Source: CAVUNY01 sp963843535 (GTDB lineage: Bacteria > Chloroflexota > Anaerolineae > Anaerolineales > Anaerolineaceae). Taken from it: DNA of 64,000 nt. Every line of letters starts with the position of its first letter. Positions within the stretch are counted from its first letter, which is position 1. The stretch lies in contig CAWJKU010000004.1 of the NCBI GenBank assembly GCA_963843535.1, positions 1,054,001-1,118,000 on the forward strand, in the 5' to 3' direction. This document shows, in pieces, positions 59,198 to 64,000 of this stretch. The position numbers and the translations under genes were made by a program. The notes under the pieces were generated by a model, which saw only the letters and a list, made by a program, of their open reading frames with translations, was not told where the DNA came from and ran no database searches.

Positions 59198-60484
59198 TTA
59201 CTTAACCAGAGCTTCTTCGGCTTCAGCCACCAGAATCCCTTCTTTTTCATTGACACTGGTCAGCATCAGGGCTCCCAGGATGAAGAAAATGATCAGGGAG
59301 ATGATTCCCATGCGCCCTCCGCCCAGGAATTGAGTCGCCAATCCAAACACCAGCGGGCCGAGCGCCCCGGCAATTTTCTCGCTGATGCCAAAAAAGCTGT
59401 AAAATTCTGCCGACTGGCTTTTGGGCAGCATCCGGCCAAAAAGCGAACGGCTTAGAGCCTGGCTTCCGCCTTGCACGGTCGCGACCATTGCCCCGAGCAG
59501 CCAGAACTGCCATTCCTGGCTCAGGAAATAACCCAGAATCGCGATCAGGGTATACACCCCCAGGCTGATAAAAATTGATCGTTTTGTACCCAGGCGTTTA
59601 GCCAGCCAGCCGAAAAGAAAGGCGAATGGAATGGCGACGAACTGGACCATCAGCAGAGTGCCAATCACGGTGACATCGCTGAAACCCAACTCCTTGCCGT
59701 AAATGCTCGCCATGTAGATGATGGTGCCAATCCCGTTGTTGTACAACCAGAAAGCGACCAGGAATTTGAAGAGCTGGCGGTATTTGCGGATCGAAGCGAA
59801 GGTTTTACCCAGCCGGTTGAGACTTGAGGCGATCGGGGCGCCGCTTTTTTCACCTTCCAGGCGGCGCCGAGGAGGTTCCGGCACCCAGCGCCACAGCGGA
59901 ATGGTGAAGACTACCCACCAAACCGCCACACTCACGAATGAAAGTTTGGTCATTAACAGCCGGGTATCGCCCTGGGTGAGCTGGATCATCGCCAGGTTGA
60001 TGGCTAAAAGTAAACCCCCTCCCAGGTAGCCCATGGCATACCCGCGAGAAGATACCTGGTCGATTTCATCCGGGTTGGCCACATGGGGCAGAAGCGAATC
60101 GTAGAAGACAATCGATCCTGAAAAACCCAGCGCGGCAAAAACATATAAAGTGGATGCCAGCACATAATCTCCCTGTCCCACGAAATACAGCAGGGCGGTA
60201 GAAACCGCTCCTAGAATGACAAAAAACGTTAAAAAGCGTTTTTTAGCCCCGCTGTAATCCGCCATGGCCCCCAGGATCGGGCCGAGAATGGCTACCAGCA
60301 GCAGAGAAATCGTGGTGGTGTAAGCCCAATAGGCAGAACGCATATTTTCTGGCAGGGTGGCTGCTGCCACGTTGGCATAATAGACTGGAAGGACGGCAGC
60401 CATGATGGTAGTGGCAAAGGACGAATTGGCCCAGTCGTACATGGCCCAGGCATTGATCGTGCGTTTATGGTTGGGTGTGTTCAT
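59198..60484 (-). CDS. MFS transporter, UMF1/Atg22-like family
   Basis: 428 aa, 12 helices. The N-terminus AWAMYDWANSSFATTIMAAV is the hallmark of the UMF1 family, related to the vacuolar amino-acid effluxer Atg22 of fungi. Substrate in bacteria is not established; amino-acid export is a guess. It converges on the mutase gene with a 2-nt gap and diverges from uvrA. Confidence 0.9.
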   Translation of the reverse strand: MNTPNHKRTINAWAMYDWANSSFATTIMAAVLPVYYANVAAATLPENMRSAYWAYTTTISLLLVAILGPILGAMADYSGAKKRFLTFFVILGAVSTALLYFVGQGDYVLASTLYVFAALGFSGSIVFYDSLLPHVANPDEIDQVSSRGYAMGYLGGGLLLAINLAMIQLTQGDTRLLMTKLSFVSVAVWWVVFTIPLWRWVPEPPRRRLEGEKSGAPIASSLNRLGKTFASIRKYRQLFKFLVAFWLYNNGIGTIIYMASIYGKELGFSDVTVIGTLLMVQFVAIPFAFLFGWLAKRLGTKRSIFISLGVYTLIAILGYFLSQEWQFWLLGAMVATVQGGSQALSRSLFGRMLPKSQSAEFYSFFGISEKIAGALGPLVFGLATQFLGGGRMGIISLIIFFILGALMLTSVNEKEGILVAEAEEALVK

Positions 60485-60595
60485 GGTTTTAAGTGGGGAA
60501 AGTCAAATAGAAGATTATAAAAATTATATACAAACCAGGGCAAGATCCATAGTTTAAAACCCGCTCAATCTTGAAAAGTTGTTTATTCTGAATGG

Positions 60596-60655
60596 TATAA
60601 TTATCGATCCATTTTATGACTGACCTGATCAAACATGAAACATTTGTGCTATAAT
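60596..60655 (+). promoter_or_regulatory. Two -10 elements upstream of uvrA
   Basis: TGGTATAAT (TATAAT 60596-60601) with a distant TTGAAA (60571-60576, 19-bp spacer), and an extended TGCTATAAT (60650-60655). The second is 30 nt before ATG 60686. No clear LexA box was found. Confidence 0.55.
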
Positions 60656-60685
60656 CGGGATGACTCCCGTTCAAAAGGTTGAGAT

Positions 60686-63613
60686 ATGACCCAGAATAAT
60701 ATTCGTGTGGTTGGCGCCCGGCAGAACAACTTGAAGAATATCACTGTCGAAATACCCCGAGACAGGCTGGTAGTCATCACCGGGCTCTCCGGATCCGGGA
60801 AATCTTCCCTGGCATTTGACACGATTTTTGCCGAAGGCCAGCGGCGTTATGTCGAATCTTTATCATCATACGCCCGCCAGTTTTTGGGACAGATGGAAAA
60901 ACCGGATGTGGATTATATCGAAGGGCTGTCCCCTGCTGTTGCGATCGACCAGAAAGCCAACTCGCACAACCCGCGCTCAACGGTCGGCACTGTGACCGAA
61001 GTTTATGATTACCTGCGTTTGCTGTTTGCCAGGGTAGGCATTCCCCACTGTCCAGTGTGCGGCAGGGTTGTCCAGAAGCAGTCCGCACAGGAAATCGTAG
61101 ATCATATTGAAAAGCTGCCGGAAGGTACCCGCATATTGGTCCTGGCGCCGATTGTACGGGCGCGGAAAGGGACCTATCAGGCAGTATTTGATGAAGTTCG
61201 CAAAGCGGGGTTTGTGCGGGTGCGCGTCGACGGTCAGGTGATCAACCTGGATGACGACCGCGAAGTGCAGCTTGAAAAATATAAGATCCACACGATTGAA
61301 GCGGTGGTTGACCGCCTGGTATTTAACCGGACTGAGACAGCGGAAGATGAGAGGTCATTTCGCTCGCGCCTGACCGATTCGGTTGAAACGGCGCTAAAAG
61401 TTGGGGAGGGGTATCTTACCATCCAGAACTTATCCGTGGAACCACCCCTGGACCTGCTGTTTTCGGAACACCTGGCCTGCCCTGAACATGGGGTAAGCCT
61501 GCCGGAAATCGAGCCGCGCACGTTTTCCTTCAATACTCCGCACGGCGCCTGCCCAGATTGCCAGGGCCTGGGCAGCAAACTGGAAATCGACCCGGATCTG
61601 ATCATTCCGGACAAAGAACGTTCCCTGAATGAGGGCGCAATCGTCGCCATGGAATGGAACAACGGCCGCGATCAAGGCGGTTATTACTGGCAACACCTGG
61701 AAGCGGTGTGTGAGTTTTACCACATCGATATGGATGAAGCGGTGGGCACGATTCCCCCCGAAAAATTTAGAATGATTTTATTTGGGACTGGGGCCCAGGA
61801 AGTAAAAGTTCATATCAAGGGCCGCGAGCGAGAGACCACTTTTTCAGCCGCCTTCGAAGGTGTGATTCCAAACCTTGAACGCCGCTACCGCGACACAAAC
61901 TCAGATTATATTCGCAACAAAATCGCCGAATTTATGGCAAATCGGCCTTGCCCGACCTGCAAAGGAGATCGCTTAAGGCAAGAAGCGATGGCGGTTACAG
62001 TCGATGAGGCCAACATCGTCGAGGTGACAAAATGGCCGGTTTTACAGACATTGGCCTGGGCGCGCCGCCTGGGAGGATCCGAATCCCCATTAAGCACCAG
62101 AGATCAGATGATCGCTGAACGAATAATCAAAGAAATTGAGGACCGTCTGGGTTTCCTGGTAAATGTCGGCCTGGATTACCTGACCCTGCAGCGCTCGGCG
62201 ACCACCCTTTCGGGCGGAGAAGCGCAGCGCATTCGCCTGGCAACCCAGATTGGCTCGCGTTTGATGGGCGTGCTGTATGTGCTGGATGAGCCGTCCATCG
62301 GTCTACATCCCAGGGACAACACCCGGCTGCTGGAAACTCTTAAAAACCTGCGCGATTTGGGCAATACGGTGCTGGTGGTGGAACATGATGAAGAGACGAT
62401 TCGCACTGCGGATTGGATCATCGACCTGGGGCCTGGCGCCGGGGAGCACGGTGGAAAGCTGGTCGCCGAAGGCCCGGTCGCGGATATCCTGGCAAATAAA
62501 GAGTCTTTGACCGGCGCATATTTATCGCACCGGCTTCAGGTCCCTCTCCCCAGTATCCGTCGCACGGGCAACGGTAAGCACCTGCGCATCATCGGTGCGC
62601 GAGCCAATAACCTCAAAGACCTGACGGTCGAGATTCCCCTGGGGAAATTGGTGTGCATCACCGGGGTTTCAGGATCAGGGAAATCAACCCTGATGGTGGA
62701 CATTCTATACAACGTTCTGGCGCGCGAGCTGAATGGGGCCCATACCCAGGCCGGCGATTACGACCGGATCGAAGGGGTGGAGCTGCTGGATAAAATCATT
62801 AATATCGACCAGTCGCCCATTGGTCGTTCGCCGCGATCCAATCCCGGAACCTATACCGGCATGTTCGACGAAATTCGAGCCTTATTCGCCGAGCTGTCAG
62901 AAAGCAAGATGCGGGGTTATAAAGCCGGGCGCTTTTCATTCAATGTCCATGGAGGCCGCTGTGAAGCCTGCCAGGGCCAGGGCCAGCTGCGGATAGAAAT
63001 GCAGTTCCTGCCAGATGTTTACGTTCCATGCGACGTTTGCCACGGGGCACGCTTTAACCGAGAAACCCTGCAGGTCAAGTTTAAGGGGCACTCCATTGCG
63101 GATGTGTTGAACATGACGGTCGAATCTGGGCTGGCTGCTTTTAATTCCTTTCCCGGCATCCTCTCTAAACTGAAGACACTTTCGGAAGTGGGTCTGGGTT
63201 ATGTGCGCATTGGCCAGCCTGCGACCACATTGTCTGGGGGCGAAGCCCAACGGGTCAAGCTGGCGCGCGAATTATCGCGCCGGGCGACCGGAAAAACTTT
63301 GTATGTGCTGGACGAGCCTTCGGTCGGTCTGCATGCAGCGGACGTCCACCTGTTGATCGAGGTTTTGCAGCGTCTGGTTGAAGCTGGAAACTCGGTCTTG
63401 ATCATCGAGCATAATCTGGATATCATCAAGGTATCCGATTACATCATTGATCTCGGACCGGAAGGCGGAGATCGAGGTGGGGAATTGGTTGCTGCCGGGA
63501 CGCCGGAAGAGGTCTGCCGCACTGCAAATTCATACACGGGCGAATACCTGAAACATTACCTGGCGGACAACCACCAATTGGAGCCACTCGCTAAATCACG
63601 GATTATCAGGTAG
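60686..63613 (+). CDS. uvrA: Excinuclease ABC subunit A
   Basis: 975 aa DNA-damage sensor of nucleotide excision repair. Two ABC modules: Walker A GLSGSGKSSLAFDTIFAEGQ and GVSGSGKSTLMVDILYNVL, signatures LSGGEAQRIRLATQIG and LSGGEAQRVKLARELS, Walker B VLDEPS twice. Zinc fingers are visible, CPDCQGLG and CEACQGQG...CDVCHGA. It recruits UvrB to lesions. Ribosome site AAAGGTTGAG. Confidence 0.98.
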   Translation: MTQNNIRVVGARQNNLKNITVEIPRDRLVVITGLSGSGKSSLAFDTIFAEGQRRYVESLSSYARQFLGQMEKPDVDYIEGLSPAVAIDQKANSHNPRSTVGTVTEVYDYLRLLFARVGIPHCPVCGRVVQKQSAQEIVDHIEKLPEGTRILVLAPIVRARKGTYQAVFDEVRKAGFVRVRVDGQVINLDDDREVQLEKYKIHTIEAVVDRLVFNRTETAEDERSFRSRLTDSVETALKVGEGYLTIQNLSVEPPLDLLFSEHLACPEHGVSLPEIEPRTFSFNTPHGACPDCQGLGSKLEIDPDLIIPDKERSLNEGAIVAMEWNNGRDQGGYYWQHLEAVCEFYHIDMDEAVGTIPPEKFRMILFGTGAQEVKVHIKGRERETTFSAAFEGVIPNLERRYRDTNSDYIRNKIAEFMANRPCPTCKGDRLRQEAMAVTVDEANIVEVTKWPVLQTLAWARRLGGSESPLSTRDQMIAERIIKEIEDRLGFLVNVGLDYLTLQRSATTLSGGEAQRIRLATQIGSRLMGVLYVLDEPSIGLHPRDNTRLLETLKNLRDLGNTVLVVEHDEETIRTADWIIDLGPGAGEHGGKLVAEGPVADILANKESLTGAYLSHRLQVPLPSIRRTGNGKHLRIIGARANNLKDLTVEIPLGKLVCITGVSGSGKSTLMVDILYNVLARELNGAHTQAGDYDRIEGVELLDKIINIDQSPIGRSPRSNPGTYTGMFDEIRALFAELSESKMRGYKAGRFSFNVHGGRCEACQGQGQLRIEMQFLPDVYVPCDVCHGARFNRETLQVKFKGHSIADVLNMTVESGLAAFNSFPGILSKLKTLSEVGLGYVRIGQPATTLSGGEAQRVKLARELSRRATGKTLYVLDEPSVGLHAADVHLLIEVLQRLVEAGNSVLIIEHNLDIIKVSDYIIDLGPEGGDRGGELVAAGTPEEVCRTANSYTGEYLKHYLADNHQLEPLAKSRIIR

Positions 63614-63720
63614 AATGAATTGTTTCCCCTCGGGCAGGCAGCAAGTCTCTGCCCACCAGGAGTCGCTATCCGAAAGAAAGAAACCGGAATGGCGGCACAA
63701 TATTCTACTTAGGAAAATTT
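63614..63720 (+). other. Short intergenic region with nested inverted repeats
   Basis: GTAGAAT (63610-63616, overlapping the uvrA stop) and ATTCTAC (63702-63708) enclose a hairpin GGGCAG/CTGCCC (63632-63637/63649-63654). It could be a terminator or small structured RNA. AGGA precedes the next gene's start. Confidence 0.35.
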
Positions 63721-64000
63721 ATGGCAAAGCGAAGCAACCCTCAAAATGTGATTGATTCATACAAAAGGCGCCAGCGCGTTACTCCGTATGTCATTGGCGG
63801 TCTGGCTGCTCTGCTGGTGATCGCCGGAGTGGTTATCCTCTTCCTGGCGCTCAAGCCTGGAGGATTAGCGCCTGTACCTACAGCGACCGCCACAGAAATC
63901 CCGCCCACAATGACCACCGCTCCCACAGACACCCAACCACCGCCAACAGCGACTCAAACAGCTACTATTACCTCAACCCCGACGCCCACGGTCACCGTAA
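63721..64000 (+). CDS. Membrane-anchored protein with Thr/Pro-rich linker (partial at right edge)
   Basis: The first 93 codons only. A basic N-terminus (MAKRSNPQNVIDSYKRRQR), one membrane helix (about 24-46: VIGGLAALLVIAGVVILF), then a Thr/Pro-rich linker that runs off the window. In this phylum such starts often lead to a LysM or other envelope-binding domain, but the domain is not visible here. Expected to be anchored in the membrane with the rest outside. Confidence 0.75.
   Translation, partial: MAKRSNPQNVIDSYKRRQRVTPYVIGGLAALLVIAGVVILFLALKPGGLAPVPTATATEIPPTMTTAPTDTQPPPTATQTATITSTPTPTVTV

Noticed and set aside
60570..60685. LexA/SOS box upstream of uvrA
   Set aside because: No GAAC-N4-GTTC or similar palindrome found; only weak ACA...TGT symmetry.

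Overview
The window looks like chromosome of a Chloroflexota bacterium, probably class Anaerolineae. This is inferred from gene content and protein style, not from a search. Signs are secreted proteins with long Thr/Pro linkers, a RodZ-like protein with two HTH domains, mreB directly after F1-ATPase genes, a Rex regulator, small DUF2905 and EF-Tu-domain-2-like proteins, and a fused formiminotransferase-cyclodeaminase. No transposase, integrase, CRISPR array or rRNA was seen.

Layout. 1-970: the 3' end of a pyruvate-kinase-like gene, a long hairpin and ssrA (tmRNA, minus strand). 971-7914: corA, an ABC ATPase/permease/secreted hydrolase operon and a seven-heme cytochrome c. 8047-8480: tRNA-Val followed at its 3' side by a 104-bp tandem array built from the tRNA itself. 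8511-11506: XRE regulator, FAH-family enzyme, orphan response regulator, sortase-like protein. 11718-14349: yebC-ruvC-rRNA methyltransferase-ruvA. 14537-20033: atpA-atpG-atpD-atpC-mreB. 20123-24838: rex, a lipoprotein, a histidine phosphatase, ftcD, a SRAP-family gene and tRNA-Glu with its own 3'-end copies.

25004-32846 is a ten-gene minus-strand accessory cluster: MerR regulator, four aldo/keto reductases, two paralogous alpha/beta hydrolase lipoproteins, an NTF2-like protein, a short lipoprotein and a DUF2255 protein. One clear MerR-type promoter with a 19-bp spacer lies at its head. 33094-38313 holds small membrane proteins, a TetR regulator, an EF-Tu-like small protein and a large secreted metzincin-like protease. 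38569-40759 is eda-xylB. 40923-43671 is lysC-asd behind a leader that looks like a threonine-type transcription attenuator.

43679-64000 is mostly housekeeping: rsmI, a zinc/manganese ABC transporter, murJ, a TPR-like membrane protein, a CopD-like protein, a frameshifted GT39-like gene, a frameshifted rimO, rodZ, rplI, MFS transporters, a DUF1786 protein, the methylmalonyl-CoA mutase catalytic subunit, uvrA, and the start of a membrane-anchored protein.

The most unusual items are the tRNA-Val-derived array with hairpin insertions in the anticodon and T loops, a similar pattern beside tRNA-Glu, the lysC leader-peptide attenuator, the MerR/aldo-keto reductase regulon, and apparently leaderless promoters in front of three genes.
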